Notes: generated by a model not told the origin, from the sequence alone. 64,000 bases of DNA from Chrysopilus asiliformis (GCA_964034945.1 OZ035962.1:78637942-78701941); one strand, 5' to 3'. Positions 1-13,158 are shown, counted from the first letter of the stretch. Program-made: numbers and translations.

Positions 1-3000
1 ATTATTGAAAATGTTGCCCATCTTATGATTGAAATAACTCCAGATAAAGTAGCCAACCCTGCATTTAAAACTAGACCCCATAATTTCCGTATGACATGAT
101 AATTACACTTTTCCGACAAACAAAATTGCACACTACCACATCCCTGGACATCCGTCTAAACTGTTTGAACAAAATCTTTCAAAATCGTAGCTCGTTTTTT
201 TTGTTGAATTTATTTACCAACTTTTCCTTTAACATCCGCTTTATTTATACGTTTGGCAAAATGACAACCCACTAATGAAGTTAATTCGGGTAGAAAACAG
301 CTGAACAAAACGAAAACGCTAAATTGCCATAATTTTGATCCTTATGTCTCAATTTGCCACCCAGACAGTGTAACCACTTTTCAAAACCTAAGCCAAGATG
401 CAGACATTAACGAAGAGAGGTTTTGTTCAGGTATGAAAAATACCTGAAAGACTTGGAACAACCAGGGCCTAGGCATAGTGAAAATTAATTAGCCAGTAGG
501 CGGATAAAATCTTCTCTATTGGCTTCGACCTTTATTTACGTCGATCATTGACGACTATTGAAACATTGTTTTCATTTGATGTTCATTGGGTTTTCTGTTT
601 TACGGTCAAGACGAAGAGAGACGATGATTTATGCCAATGATAAATTATGCTTATAGCACTGCAGATAAAATATTTTCACCTCTCTGTCCGAATTTTCTTT
701 TCTTCTGGTGGTTTTTTTTTATGTGCCTCAAATGTTAAGGGCGAGCTAAAGACGATCGAAGCAGTTCAATCAAAAGAAGAGTAAAACTTTTGTCCAAAAT
801 ACCACCTGGTGTAAAAGTTAAATATGATTTTATTTCTTATTCAAATCGTAATTTAAAGCCAAGTTCAATTTTTTTTTGATTTTGGCGTTCAAAGTATTTA
901 GCAAGAATTGCAAGTTTCGAGAGTATTGTATGGAAAGACCTCCCAAGTGTCAGAACTCATCAATCTTCAATTCAAATTGATCCTTTAATTTTGCTTAAAT
1001 GACCTAAAATATTTTGAAATAATTTGATTGAATTTATTATTAAAATTTTCATTACTATTCATAAATGGAATAGAAATTAGCCATTCGTTAACTGAAATAC
1101 ATACTTGTATGTCGTTGAAATATTCGAACAAAACAAATACTGAAAATTTGATGAAACGAAGCAGAAAATCCTTTCCTTCATTATTCGCTTTGTTAGAAAT
1201 ATATCAAAGGTATGTTTTACCAACAGATGTATCTTGTCAATCTTAATATCGGTGTTTTGTACGTTTGTCAAAGGCTGTCTTAAGTGGGTCCTGAAATCCA
1301 AGGTAATCACACGCGTGATTAACTCGAGTTAATAGTGGCGTCGTGTTTTGATTAGAAAAGGGATTTTCGCACGTTTCAGAGATTTTTTTTAGAAGAATGT
1401 CAAGAGTGATTGAAATTTTCAAGAAGATTTAAGAATGCAAATTTTTTATTGTCCGTAGATTTAGTTATAGTGATCACGGTTGTTCGAATACAAACTAGAA
1501 CATTGAGATTTGGTACTAAAAACTTTTTGTTTCCTTTCCGGGACGTTGGGACAACACGCCAAAATCCGCCATTCCTGGATTTATGGTCACCCTACCATTG
1601 AGGAACTAAAACTGTTGGACATTTAAAAAAATCTTTCAAAAAAAAACATTGTTACGAGTTCCTTTGGAAAATAATTCCAAAAGATCGCCTCCAATACAAT
1701 AATTTTTATAAAGGTCATTTATTTAAAAAAAATCTATATTTAATTAAAATAATTATATAGTAAATGATTTTATTACCTAATAATAACTAAATTTGATAAA
1801 AAGTATTTTCTAATTTTTGAGTATTTCTGAAAAAAAAATAAGGAAATTGAAAGAACTTTTTTTTCACTCGTTTTAAGTAAAAGTGCAAAATGTTTGATAC
1901 CCTGAAGGAAATAATTTTTATAGCATGAAGGTCTCCTTGAAAACAATGATGATATTTGTAAAAAGTGAGAAGAATCTGCGATAATGATTGTTATATGTTT
2001 GCGGAACTATTAATAAAACAGTCGCTAACAAACCAGTGATTAATGATCAATTAGTGGTCTTCTGAAAGACAACATTTCATTATTAAATCTTGTGGATGAT
2101 GAGACTCTTTCAATCTACGCCATTTGATTTAATTTAATCGAAAAAATCATTTTAAAAATACGAGATTGGATGGGATGGATTCGATGGTATGGCATGGTGT
2201 AAAAGGAAACAAAAACCAACCAAAAATAAATAAATAACAGACGAACCGACTTTGAAGGACACCATTTAGCTAATTGTTTCAATTTAAAGATGAACACCTT
2301 AACAAATCACTTGGTGAGATGTATTAGCAAAGAGGTCGTCTCATCTTCATTTTTGATGCTGTTTTTTTTTCTAATTCTTCTCCATAATTCCTATCTTACC
2401 AGGCTGTAGTGCTTGGGCTTAATTTTGGACCATATGGATGTTTCGATGGTATCTTAAACATTTTTAGATTACCAAGACGTAAGAAATATGACAGAATTTG
2501 ATTTTGAAAGCTTTAAAGTTTGATTAATCGAGCAAATGCTTTGACCCACGAACTTTTACCTCTCACTTTTTTTCGTCTACCTTAAAATTCATATTCCGAT
2601 AAAGTTATTGCTGGAATATGGTTGAAATGGTTGTTATATTCAGCCATGTTTACTAATATGGCTGTACAGCAGGGTCTCTGAGGGCGCGAGATTTGGTTTG
2701 CTCAAAAACGATCTTATAAGCGTTTTTGTCTTGTTAAAAGTCATGTGAAGAATAATCTGAAGACAGCCATTCATCATCGTCTAGTTTGAAGGTCCATGTT
2801 GTTACTGCCAATTGATTTGTAAATAGTTTTTGTCTGTCTGCTACGGTCAAAAATCTTAACACCGAAAATGCTTTATAAGAAAGAAAAAAAGACGATCTAA
2901 TCAAGCGTTTAAGGTGTAGAAAAATCAACATCAACAAAAAACCACCTTCAATTATGATTGCCTTTAAAGCGATTAAGATGAAAATTTGGGGCACTTATAA

Positions 3001-3127
3001 AGAAATTCGTGTATTGTCGTTTAAAAAACTGCACCAACTAGAATTACATTTTGACTGTTTTGAATGAATTTTATATCAACGCAAAATGTATTTTTTTTTT
3101 GTAATTCTTAAGCGCCATTCAGGAAAA
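1..3127. other. AT-rich non-coding stretch
   Basis: I see no supported gene, RNA gene or clear transposon end here. The reading frames are short, lack recognisable domains and overlap on both strands. The sequence is AT-rich with many short A and T runs. It could hold introns or UTR of a gene lying outside the window, but nothing shows this directly. Confidence 0.6.
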
Positions 3128-3774
3128 CGATTGCGATTACAATTACGATTACGATTGCGATTACGATTACGATTACGATTACGATTACGATTACGATTAC
3201 GATTACGATTACGATTACGATTACGATTACGATTACGATTACGATTACGATTACGATTACGATTACGATTACGATTACGATTACGATTACGATTACGATT
3301 ACGATTACGATTACGATTACGATTACGATTACGATTACGATTACGATTACGATTACGATTACGATTACGATTACGATTACGATTACGATTACGATTACGA
3401 TTACGATTACGATTACGATTACGATTACGATTACGATTACGATTACGATTACGATTACGATTACGATTACGATTACGATTACGATTACGATTACGATTAC
3501 GATTACGATTACGATTACGATTACGATTACGATTACGATTACGATTACGATTACGATTACGATTACGATTACGATTACGATTACGATTACGATTACGATT
3601 ACGATTACGATTACGATTACGATTACGATTACGATTACGATTACGATTACGATTACGATTACGATTACGATTACGATTACGATTACGATTACGATTACGA
3701 TTACGATTACGATTACGATTACGATTACGATTACGATTACGATTACGATTACGATTACGATTGCGATTACGATT
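3128..3774 (+). repeat. Hexamer tandem array (ATTACG)n, about 108 copies
   Basis: About 647 bp of the hexamer ATTACG (equivalently CGATTA) in near-perfect tandem order. Variant units (GCGATT, one ACAATT) occur only in the first few units and near the last unit; the interior looks completely homogeneous. This suggests recent expansion or conversion. The array reads through as an alternating Leu-Arg dipeptide frame, which is a by-product of the six-base period and not a gene. The same hexamer continues in inverted orientation after an 80-bp spacer. Confidence 0.97.
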
Positions 3775-3852
3775 GAAGCATCTCGACCAATGAGATCAAA
3801 GCTTTCAACGATAGAGACCTGAAAGGTTTGTTTTCGTTGGTCTAGGAAGCTC

Positions 3853-4104
3853 AATTGTAATCGCAATCGCAATCGCAATCGCAATCGCAATCGCAATCGT
3901 AATCGCAATCGTAATCGCAATCGCAATCGCAATCGTAATCGTAATCGTAATCGTAATCGTAATCGTAATCGTAATCGTAATCGCAATCGCAATCGCAATC
4001 GCAATCGCAATCGCAATCGCAATCGCAATCGCAATCGTAATCGCAATCGTAATCGCAATCGTAATCGTAATCGTAATCGTAATCGTAATCGCAATCGCAA
4101 TCGT
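3853..4104 (-). repeat. Inverted partner hexamer array (AATCGT/AATCGC)n, about 42 copies
   Basis: About 252 bp of AATCGT and AATCGC units. AATCGT is the reverse complement of the upstream ATTACG unit, so this is the same repeat in opposite orientation. Unlike the upstream array it is a mosaic: runs of the CGC variant alternate with runs of the CGT variant. With the upstream array it can form a snap-back duplex of about 250 bp. The spacer edges also match: GACCAA near 3784 and TTGGTC near 3838, with GAAGC and GCTCAAT further out, so the palindrome continues into the spacer. Confidence 0.95.
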
Positions 4105-5569
4105 TAGTCTGGATTAGGCTTTACTTATGTTCTTACACCACACACTCCCAATTTTTTTCTAAAACGTGACTCGACCTGACCCTTTGGTTTATTTTTTCAA
4201 TTATCCTATTGTATAGATTAGAGACAGACGTTTATAAATAGCAATTAATGTCGATCCTGAATAAATACAATCATAATTGCCCAACAATCCTTGAAAATGT
4301 CCCACCCTTTCCAGAGAAAACGAACAACTTATCCCTAATCCGAAAACTGGGGTTGGTATTATCGTCTGCACACATTCTTTTAGATTTTCATGCACGTAAA
4401 ATAAATTAAAATCTTGGGTGCTCAGAAAAAAAATCTCAACACGAAAGAAAAACTAAACTAAATAAATAGAAACAAAAAAAATAAAGATCAAAAAATCCAA
4501 ACAAGAACTTCCAATACATGTGATCCGTACACGTATGTGATCCCTTTGTGAGGTCCAAAAGGTTCGCACAATAATTTATAATAATGTTGACGTTTATATC
4601 TCGGGTCAAAATCTTTATGCTTTATGCTGTTGATCATACACTCGAAACATAAAAGGAGCATACACACTAAGGTGGTGGACGTTGTTCAATATTTTTTTTT
4701 TTGCTATTGATTTTTTTTAAACATATATTGAAGTATAGCAGGGTGTTCAATGGTTTTCTAACCAGAGCACCGTTGGAGGATATCGTAAAAAAGTGTAACA
4801 GGGAAAAAGGCAACATCGAATGTAGTTCGAGAAAAACAAAGAGGCTATCGAGTGGAATAAATGTAACATAAAATTGGACCAATTTAATTTATTGAATTAC
4901 TAAGAGATTTTATTCGCTGCAGGCATCATAAAACTTTAACATGTTGTTTTAGGAATAACAATTAAAGTTTTTGATTTTTATCAAGATCTTCCTTTCAAAA
5001 ATATGTTTCATGGGTTTTTGATTAATACATTTTTTTGTATATTGCATACACAACAAAAAATGAAAAAACAATATTTTGATAAAAATCTACCATCAACATA
5101 GTAAGCTTTTTGCAAAAATAAAAATTTGTGAATAAAAAAAATCGTCGGCTACAACATAAATCAAGAGCCACAGAGGCAAAATTTGTTTTGTCTGTATAGG
5201 AATCTTGAAAAATTAATTATATTGAAGAGTGATAACGACTTCTTTTGCTACAACCCCCCTCCTTCCTTTAACCGGACGGATTACAAACAGTAAAAAGAAT
5301 TTTGACGAAGGAGATATAAAAAACGCATTTTAAGTCATTATAGATAATTTTTGAAGAATTTCTATAATGGAAATTCGTTATGAAAGCTACTAATATAATA
5401 ATATAATAATACTAATAATAATACTTATGAATATAGTGAGAAAATATCGCGGGGATGGTGGAAATGACCGGTAAGTTCACTTAAGCCAAAAAATTATTTC
5501 AAAATCAGGTTGGAAATGTTTTTTTATTAATACTACCACGAAACCTTTCTTTTTTTTCTCCTTTTGGGG
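4105..5569. other. AT-rich non-coding stretch
   Basis: No supported gene. The frames at 4201-4395 and 4667-4882 have no recognisable domain and no exon signals I trust. AT-rich simple runs are common, for example near 5395-5425. Confidence 0.55.
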
Positions 5570-6465
5570 TCGTTGAATCCGATTCTGACATTTAAAAAAT
5601 CCGGAAGGATAACGGAAGGTCCTGTAAGGATAACGTGATTATTCTTTTCCTCAAATTTTTCGGGAAAAATCTCTTTTTCGGGAGTTTTTGGATCGGCGAA
5701 TCCGATTCTGACATTAAGAAGTCTGTAAAGATAACGGAAGGTTATTAGTATCTATATTGTGATTATGCTTTTCATTTAGAATTTTTAGTCGTACTAATCA
5801 AATACAGTAATCCCTCCAATACCAAAATTTCGAACTGCGCGGTAAAGATTTCGCAGCTGCGCGGTTTTTTTTTATAATTTTCGTTTTAAAAAACGTGTTC
5901 TGAATATATATTTTGGTGAATCCCCGTCAAGAAGGAATCAGCTGGTAATTTGGTACATATTTGGTAATTTCGTGCTTATATTTAGTGCGAAAAACTAGCA
6001 AATTTTTTTGTGCTTGGTAGTCAACTTGAATAAGAAGCTCTAAATATGGAGCGTGTGGAGAAATTGGAAAGCCGCTTTAGCCCCATACGCAGAAATTCAT
6101 AATGAAAAACAAAAATCGGGTAATTAATCACTAATAACAAGGTTTTTTCAAAAATATTAGTAGTACATATCATATGTTTGTATTAATTTAAATATGTCGT
6201 TGAATAAAAACTTTTTTTTTGAATTTTTCTAATATCTGGGACCTAACCCCAAAATTTCATACAAAGTAGGGTTCACAGTGCGCGGTTTCCGTTTGCGCGC
6301 TCTTTTTGTGGAACGTATCTACCGCGCAGTTGGAGGGATTACTGTATAAAATGACTAAAAAGGATAAAAAAAAACCTATTTTTTTTTTTTAAAAAAAGGT
6401 CTGTATTAGAAATAAAAGCGAGATAAAAAAAAGCTTTGAAAAATAAAATAAAATAAATATTTTTA
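5570..6465 (+). mobile_element. Dispersed repeat family A, copy 1 (split by a pogo-like element)
   Basis: Carries the family A signature, with phrases such as AATCCGATTCTGACATTAAG and GTAAGGATAACGGAAGGTCC, then ATTTTTAGTCGTACTAATCA. After the inserted element it resumes with AAAATGACTAAAAA and a tail of AAATAAAAGCGAGATAAA. The other copies are at 9322-9905 (same orientation), 12660-14090 and 22402-22960 (both inverted). I see no coding capacity, so it is non-autonomous or a fragment. Its class is not clear. Boundaries are approximate. Confidence 0.75.
5805..6344. mobile_element. Pogo-like non-autonomous element (540 bp) with TA duplication
   Basis: Begins CAGTAATCCCTCCAA and ends with its exact reverse complement TTGGAGGGATTACTG. 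It is flanked by TA at 5803-5804 and TA at 6345-6346. TIRs starting CAGT with a TA target duplication are typical of the pogo/Tigger branch of Tc1/mariner. The motif CTGCGCGGT recurs just inside both ends. There is no transposase frame. The related repeat at 9776-9808 reads through the same point without the insert and acts as a paralogous empty site. Confidence 0.88.
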
Positions 6466-8627
6466 TGTAGAATGGAAACATTAAATTTTAAACTGTATCC
6501 CTAATGATATTAAGCTAGGAGATCATTAAATACATTTTCGCGAATAATACTATATTTTTGAAGATATCCACTCTTTTATTTCGCAACACCATCACTATCT
6601 CTCGGAATACGAGTGAAACATAAATTCATTGGCGCATGAGTTATTCGTCTTTACGGAATTGGTTAGCAACTGACCACAATGTCAGGTTTAAAGAACGTGT
6701 TCATCATTATCTCCGAAGAATTTTCACATGTTCACCTATTAGACTTGGTGACCATTAGGCCATCTATAATAACACACTGAGTGGCTCGATGGTTAGTTCC
6801 CCATGTCACTGATGATATGTCAAAGGTCGATTGTTTGCAAAACTGACCTACTCCGATTGCAACTCCCCTACTTGCCTCCCCTTAATGCATTCTCATGGCT
6901 CAAAAAGTCAATCCAAATATCTCATCCGTTATTTTATTTTTATTTTTTCAAAGCAAAACAAGGTGTAGTGTCTTAAACCTGTAGCACTTTGCCGACCACT
7001 ATAGACCAGGGCAGCAGCTAAATAGGAGTCTTCGAATGTTAGATGATGAAGGCCTCAATCGCGTTATTTATGGGAACAATAAATTGTTGCCATCTTTTCA
7101 GAAAATAGAGAATGTCGCGCTTAGATACAATCATCCCCACTGTATCTATCTATCTTTTGATGTCGGCTACTCAGTGGCTGCAAACTAATTAAAGTTTTGA
7201 TGCTGACGTAGGTGCCGGACATAATTCACTTTGGCACCTCTCTGGTTCACTCCGTTGTGAAGAATCTAAATGAATTTGTAAGGAGTCGATTCTTCAATAG
7301 ATTTTTCTTTTAGAATGGCGACATCGGGACTTAAGCGATATCGAGCATCTTTTCTTGGGCTACTTTGAATAGATCATCATAGAATAATGGACAGTATTCA
7401 TCTTCCCATGGGAATTTAGCAGTATTTTTTATTAATGGTCATAGAATTAAATTTGAAAACTTTAAAACTGACTCCATCGATTTATGTTGCTCTAAAAATA
7501 ATTGACTTATTCGCTCCTCCGAAGTCGCCAATTCGTAGTAAAACTTGAATACTTATTCTTGGGAATTTTGCAGTGAAAGGAGAGTTTTAAAAAATCGAAT
7601 GCTAGCATGCAGTAAATACACCCATTTTCCATGCCGAATTGTTATGCCAGGTTAATTCTATGCAACCAACAAACTACAAAAGAGCCGACAGTAGCTTACG
7701 ATTTTCATGAGTCAACTCGAAGAGATCTCTAAGACAATGCAACTGTGCAACACTGAACAGTAGGAAACGCCTTGGTTTTTCCACCTTCATAGCGGTTAAT
7801 CTGATTATAAAGGTGTAAAGAGATCGAAACACTTTCTTTCTTAATCCGGTGTGGTTTTACCTCGATTTGTCAGTGGTGCAAAATAAACGACATTTGTTTG
7901 GAATTATGAAGATTACGAAGAAAACTAATATTCTATTCTTTCCTATATATAACTTGATTTCAGAGCTATATAAGAAAAGTATCTCAAGATTCATATTCCA
8001 CTTATTTTCTATATTTATTTTGTTCATCTCCCACTCATATCCTTGCATCTCGTGTGTGATCTTAAAGAGTTTTTCAGTCATGAATCCAATCTGATGAATG
8101 CTTAAATGCTCTTCGACGTCCACGCATATATAAATAGTGTTTGAGACCTTAAATGACCATAAATAATCCGTCGATTAAAATGTTTTGTAAACTGAGATCC
8201 GAACGTGTATTTTGTGGTCTTGTGTCAAACTGACAAATTGGACTACGGGCCAACATAAATCTTAAAGGAAACGAAATCAGAAGGCTCATTCGTACATGGA
8301 GCGACAACTTTGTCACATTTGATTGAAAAATCTCAACACTGGTTTTAATTTATGGCTGGAAGTCATTTATTTCGATGTGATACTTTATTTCGATGTAAAC
8401 AGGATTCCTTGAAATTATTTCGCTGTTGGATTCGATATTTTTATATCAGCCAACTTTCCACTGTTTTCGGTCAAAAAAAAAATTTTTATGTGGCATTTTT
8501 CCACAATTTTCAGTATTTTAAACACCATTGTGAGGTTTTCACTTTGATAAAAATATTATTTGGGATTGTCCATAAAATACCTCACCCATTTCACTGGGTG
8601 AAAAAAGTGCACAATAATTACGAATTT
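6466..8627. other. Non-coding stretch
   Basis: No supported gene or transposon. Overlapping frames on both strands at 7849-8123 have no recognisable domain. Base composition is less extreme than the neighbouring repeats, so unique sequence or intron of an outside gene is possible. Confidence 0.5.
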
Positions 8628-8945
8628 GTTATAAATACTATGAAAAAGTTTGAAATTTTCAACCAATGTATTTATTCATAGTATTTATGAACAAATTCAT
8701 AGTATTTGTGAAATTCTTCATATAAAATCTGTGAACAGATTTATATCATTTATGAATCTATTCATAGTATTTATGAACAATTTCATGATATTTGTGAAAT
8801 GTTTCATTGAAAATCTATGAACAGATTCATAGATGTTCGTAGTATTTATGAAATCGTTCACTATAATTATGAATGCATGTTCATAGTATTCATGAACAGT
8901 TTCACAGAGGATCAAAATAGTTTATGAAATCTTTCATAGTGTCAA
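8628..8945. repeat. Degenerate array of dyad units around TTCATAGTATTTATGAAC
   Basis: More than ten variations of a roughly 17-22 bp quasi-palindromic unit, such as TTCATAGTATTTATGAAC and ATTCATAGTATTTGTGAA, follow one another for about 300 bp. Each unit has dyad symmetry (TTCATA...TATGAA). The copies are diverged, so this is an old minisatellite-like array. The minus-strand frame across it is a consequence of the repeat and is not called as a gene. Confidence 0.8.
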
Positions 8946-9056
8946 ATTTCTCATAGGCAGGACATTGCCAAAAAATATTAAGTACAAATTTTTTTCGTAG
9001 TAAGAAAAAATATTGTTTTTATTACATTTTCAGTAGTTTCTGATCCTTCACGGCAT

Positions 9057-9322
9057 ACACGTTGGCTACCATGTGAGTCACCGGTGTACACACACTATTG
9101 TCATTACCGTCAGTTTCTCAAGTTCCATGGTTGAGTGGCGTCGTGAAATTGAGCTTACTATACATTCCTATAGTTTCGATGTTCACCGGTGCCTCACAGT
9201 GTGCAAAAGTGAAATAAGAGTTTGAGTCACCGGTGACTCACAAAGTACAGAAATGATTTTTGCGTTTTTTCCCAGTGTATACTAGCGAAGTAAGCGTTTT
9301 TTTGGCTGGTATCCAACGTGTT
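9057..9322 (+). mobile_element. MITE family B, copy 1 (about 266 bp)
   Basis: Ends are ACACGTTGGCTACCATG and TGGTATCCAACGTGT, an imperfect inverted pair. Internal CACCGGTG dyads recur (GAGTCACCGGTGACTC). It is nearly identical to the copy at 20401-20667 and matches an inverted copy at 12823-13055. There is no coding capacity. It abuts family A sequence at its right end. The superfamily was not assigned because the flanking duplications are unclear. Confidence 0.88.
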
Positions 9323-9905
9323 AAAAGCTTTTATTTAGCTTGCCTTCCTATATGTCTGTTTGTTTGCCTGTCAGGGTCAAATTTTGCAATCTAATTTTGA
9401 CCCACTTACACTCATCCGATTGACTTGAAATTTTGCACACATACATAAGTCCGATGGCAATGCAATATTTTATCCTCATAAGGACAAGGTAAGGTCCTGT
9501 AAGGGTGACGTGATTATCATTTTCCTCAAATTTCCGGAAAAAAGTCTCATCTAGGCGTTTTTTGGTCGCTGAATCCGATTCTGACATTAAGAAGTATGTA
9601 AGGATATCGGAAGGTCCTGAAAAGATAACGTAATTGTGCTTTTTCTAAAGTTTTCCAGAAAAAACTTCATGTGGGGGTTTTCGGGGTCTCTGAACGAAAT
9701 CTGGCATTAAAAAATCTGTAAGGATATCTCAGAGGCAAGGATACAGCGAAAGACAGGCGTCCTTTTGGATTTTTAGTCATACTATTAATCAGTACAAAAT
9801 GACTAAAAAAAATTAAAAAAATAAAATAAAAAAAGCTTTTTTTATAAAAAGTATTTTTTTGGGTGCTGTGTATCAGAAATAAAAGCGAGATAAAGTATCG
9901 CCCCT
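9322..9905 (+). mobile_element. Dispersed repeat family A, copy 2
   Basis: Starts AAAGCTTTTATTTAGCTTGCC. It then runs through the family phrases for an ACTTGAAATTTTGCACA segment and three tandem-like blocks of about 100 bp built on AAGGTCCTGTAAGGRTRACG and GAATCCGATTCTGACATTAA. It ends in GTGTATCAGAAATAAAAGCGAGATAAA. The internal blocks repeat with different divergence, so the element carries a short internal tandem repeat. No transposase is seen. Confidence 0.75.
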
Positions 9906-12659
9906 CCTATTTACGAAAATTTTCCTGAAACCTTCAGTTGGTCCTGCATAAAATATCTGTCGCTGTAAAAAAAAATTCTACGAATCAAATCTGTTCGTGA
10001 TTGAATATAATAAACTTTATTTGGTATAATTTAATCTATTTTTCTGCTTCCTCAATCTGTGCATAACAATATATCTATGAATATCAAAGCAATTATAATT
10101 AACAAAATAATTACTCCAATCGTTGATTGTGTCATTAAAAAAAACTTAAAGCAAGTTAGAAAAATGAAAATAAGAACACAAAAAAAACACACAATATTTC
10201 CGTCATTAGATCTGATTAAGTAATAATGTTAATTAAACTTTCAATGCTAGATTTTCCAGAACAAAGTCACCAACCAAGAATAAGTTTCGCAATATAGTGG
10301 GTGAATGTGGATCACATGGTACTGTTTTAGTGTAATGTAAGTATATTTTTCTCGGATTTTTTTTCATATTTATGTTGATTTCACGCTAGACACGCGCTAC
10401 TAGCCATTTCTGTGCCGCATAATTTGTTCGACCTGTGGCTAAGAATAAAACTACAGTCGAGTTGAGCTGAGGGAAAGGCATCAAAAGTGAGGTAACAGCA
10501 TGGAAAATATCATATAAAACGACAATAGTCAACAATGAACAATGAAAATGAGGAAAATTATCACTTTCAATGTCAGAATGTCCGTAACAGAGCAATCGTA
10601 ATGAAAACAGTTCTTTTGCACGCGATATTCAAGAAAATAAACCTAACACAGGTGGAAGTAAGGTAAAAATCAGTGTTTGTTGACTATGCTGTATTATACC
10701 GACTGGTAAATAGGTTTTGATGAGCATATCCTTAGCAAGGCACTTCACAAGGAAAAATAGCTTAGAATCATATATGAAATCAATGTGAAATAATTTTATG
10801 TAAAAAATTCCGCTTTTTCTGGTCGGATTTTCACGAAAACTATGTGAAGAACTATAACAAAGTCTAATTGAAATACCGATAAATTTTGTTTGTTTGATAA
10901 AATCATGTGTGACCCAAATTTTACATCGAACCAGAGTGAGATATTAAATTATGTTCTTAGGTGACTTGCGTGCAAAGTACAACACCCTGACACAGGATAA
11001 TAACCCCAGCCCCAGAGCAGACAACCATTTTCGAGTCCATCATCAACCAAATGTCTTGTCTTGTCTTCCTTATCGCAACGAGCACATAAAAAATGATTCG
11101 AGGAAGCTTTTATTGACCTATTTCGAATGTCATATTAAAGCCGACATAATAAATTTATCGTATCACTTGGCGAATGATGTCATCCTTATTTAAAGCACAA
11201 AAATAAAATTTATATTGTATATTTTTGATTTTAGTATGAAATCAGAGTGCTTTTTACTGTGCAATGCAGTTGCCATAAAAAAGAGTCTTAAGAAATACCA
11301 CAAGTCGTAAAGATTTCCAATGCTGCACCTGTAGAACGGACCAGTAAACCGAATTAACGATTAACCAGAGACAGGGAATTACACGAAAATAAAATTTTGA
11401 AATATTGAATTTAGCGCCCAGCCACACCCACAACTGTTCCAGAATTTATCTCGTAATACCAACAGAATATTCAAAAGTTTTAAATAAGAAAGTAACCATC
11501 AATGTCTCAAGTTTAAGAAAGAAAAAAAAAATCGCTCTGCAAACAACATCCATTGCAGAGTTAAGATGAAACTCATTGCATCCATGAATTTCACATTTTT
11601 ATTGCACATCTTAAAGATCGCCCCCGATTCAGAAGACAAAACCATACTTCAACCAAATCTGTGTTTACAACAGAAATACAAATATTTGCATTACTGAAGG
11701 GTACTTTTACAACATACGAGGGTAATACAGGTGCATGATGTAAATGCAATCAGATTATGGTATATGGGGCGGCGGCGGCGTACTGGCAAGTAGCGATTAA
11801 AAGCCTCACAAAAGGTGACCCCAAAATTGTTTAAAATGCGTTCATGTTTTATGAACACTTAAAGCTCTTTGTTGGCACAAGTCTTCTTTATTGTCATTCG
11901 ACTGTTGATGCATTTAATTTATGAAAATTCCAAAAAGCTGTCAATCGACATATGCATGTTTTAAACTGCGAGACCAGGCCACAAACTGACGCCTTTTATT
12001 CTCAACATGTGTAACTTTATCACATCGTTAAATTCCGTACTGCACAACACAGTACTCAAAAAAAAAGTTTTTTTCTTCTTTTTTTTTTTTTTTTTGCTTG
12101 CCAACTTGGGGTGAAGTTTTTGGCAGAGTACCATCTTTAAGGACAACTTTTTCGGGAAGTTGAGGTAAATCTCGGAATTTGGAAATGTACAGTTAAAAAC
12201 TGTGAAGGTTGCTTGAATCGATCGAACGAATGAAAATAAAATATATGGCACGTGACAATTTACACGATTGTATTATTTTATTTCATTTCATTTTAATAAA
12301 GTAAGATGCAATTGGAATAAAGCACCTTTCAGGTGTCAGATTGCAATCAGTCGAGTTGAGACCTTATCTGTAAACTGTTGAAATTCATTATCATCATCAT
12401 CAATGAAGTGATGTTTTTGGTAAACGAATATTGATGAAGGTCGTTTTAGGGAAGATTTTTTGCAAACCGTCAATTTTTTTGTTCGAAGGTTTATTTGTAG
12501 TTTCAAAAGGAAATAACGAAAAATGGGAACAAAATTCGATAGAAACAATGCATGCTGCAACAAATATTGGGTCAAGTATAATTCAAAGAAATAACCACTG
12601 TCAAGTCTCTATGAATATCTCAAAACAAAAACTCTATTCTGTTTGCGTTTTCGTTCGGC
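9906..12659. other. AT-rich non-coding stretch
   Basis: No supported gene. Small frames at 10386-10595, 10951-11193, 11961-12251 and 12336-12688 have no recognisable domain and lie partly over homopolymer runs. A short GGC run sits near 11769-11780 and a long T run near 12079-12095. Nothing else stands out. Confidence 0.5.
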
Positions 12660-12822
12660 CAAGACAAAAAAAAAAGACTTTATTTTAAAAAAATGTACTA
12701 AAATAGGAAAAAAAATTAGGGCGCTATGTATCACAAATAAAAGTGAGGTATGCTTGTATCTCACTTTTATTTCTAAAACACAGAGCCTAAATAAAAAAGA
12801 TCGTTTGAAAAAATTTTTTTTT

Positions 12823-13055
12823 GCTACCAGCCAAAAAAACGCTTACTCCGCTCACTTTTGCACACTGTGAGGCACCGGTGAACACAATATGCTCCACAAA
12901 AAAAACCCCCTTTGTACCGCACGAACGACTGCACTCAACCATGGAACTTGAGAAACTGACGGTAATGATAATAGAGTGTGTACACCGGTGACTCACATTG
13001 TCCCTGTGGGTGACACGCTGTGATCACCGGTGACTCACATGGTAGCCAACGTGTT
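12823..13055 (-). mobile_element. MITE family B, copy 2 (inverted, one end truncated)
   Basis: Inverted relative to the copies at 9057 and 20401. It ends ACATGGTAGCCAACGTGTT at 13055 and has the CACCGGTGACTCACAT dyads. The left end begins GCTACCAGCC and lacks the outer AACACGTTG, so about nine terminal bases are missing. It is more diverged than the other two copies, with internal rearrangement near 12890-12930. Confidence 0.82.
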
Positions 13056-13158
13056 CATAAAAGCGTTTTGAAAAAAAAAAAATTTTTTTGTTGCATCATT
13101 TTTAGCCTTTTTGTATTTTAGTAGTATGACTAAAAATCTAAAATGACATCTGTTTTAA

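Noticed and set aside
3128..3774. Telomeric repeat
   Set aside because: ATTACG is not a G-rich telomere-type repeat, the array is internal and an inverted copy follows.
3086..4100. Long Leu-Arg and Ile-Val dipeptide reading frames on both strands
   Set aside because: They are produced by a six-base repeat with no stop in any phase; no domain, no exon signals.
8628..8945. CRISPR-like array
   Set aside because: There are no unique spacers between constant repeats; units are contiguous and diverged, in eukaryotic DNA.
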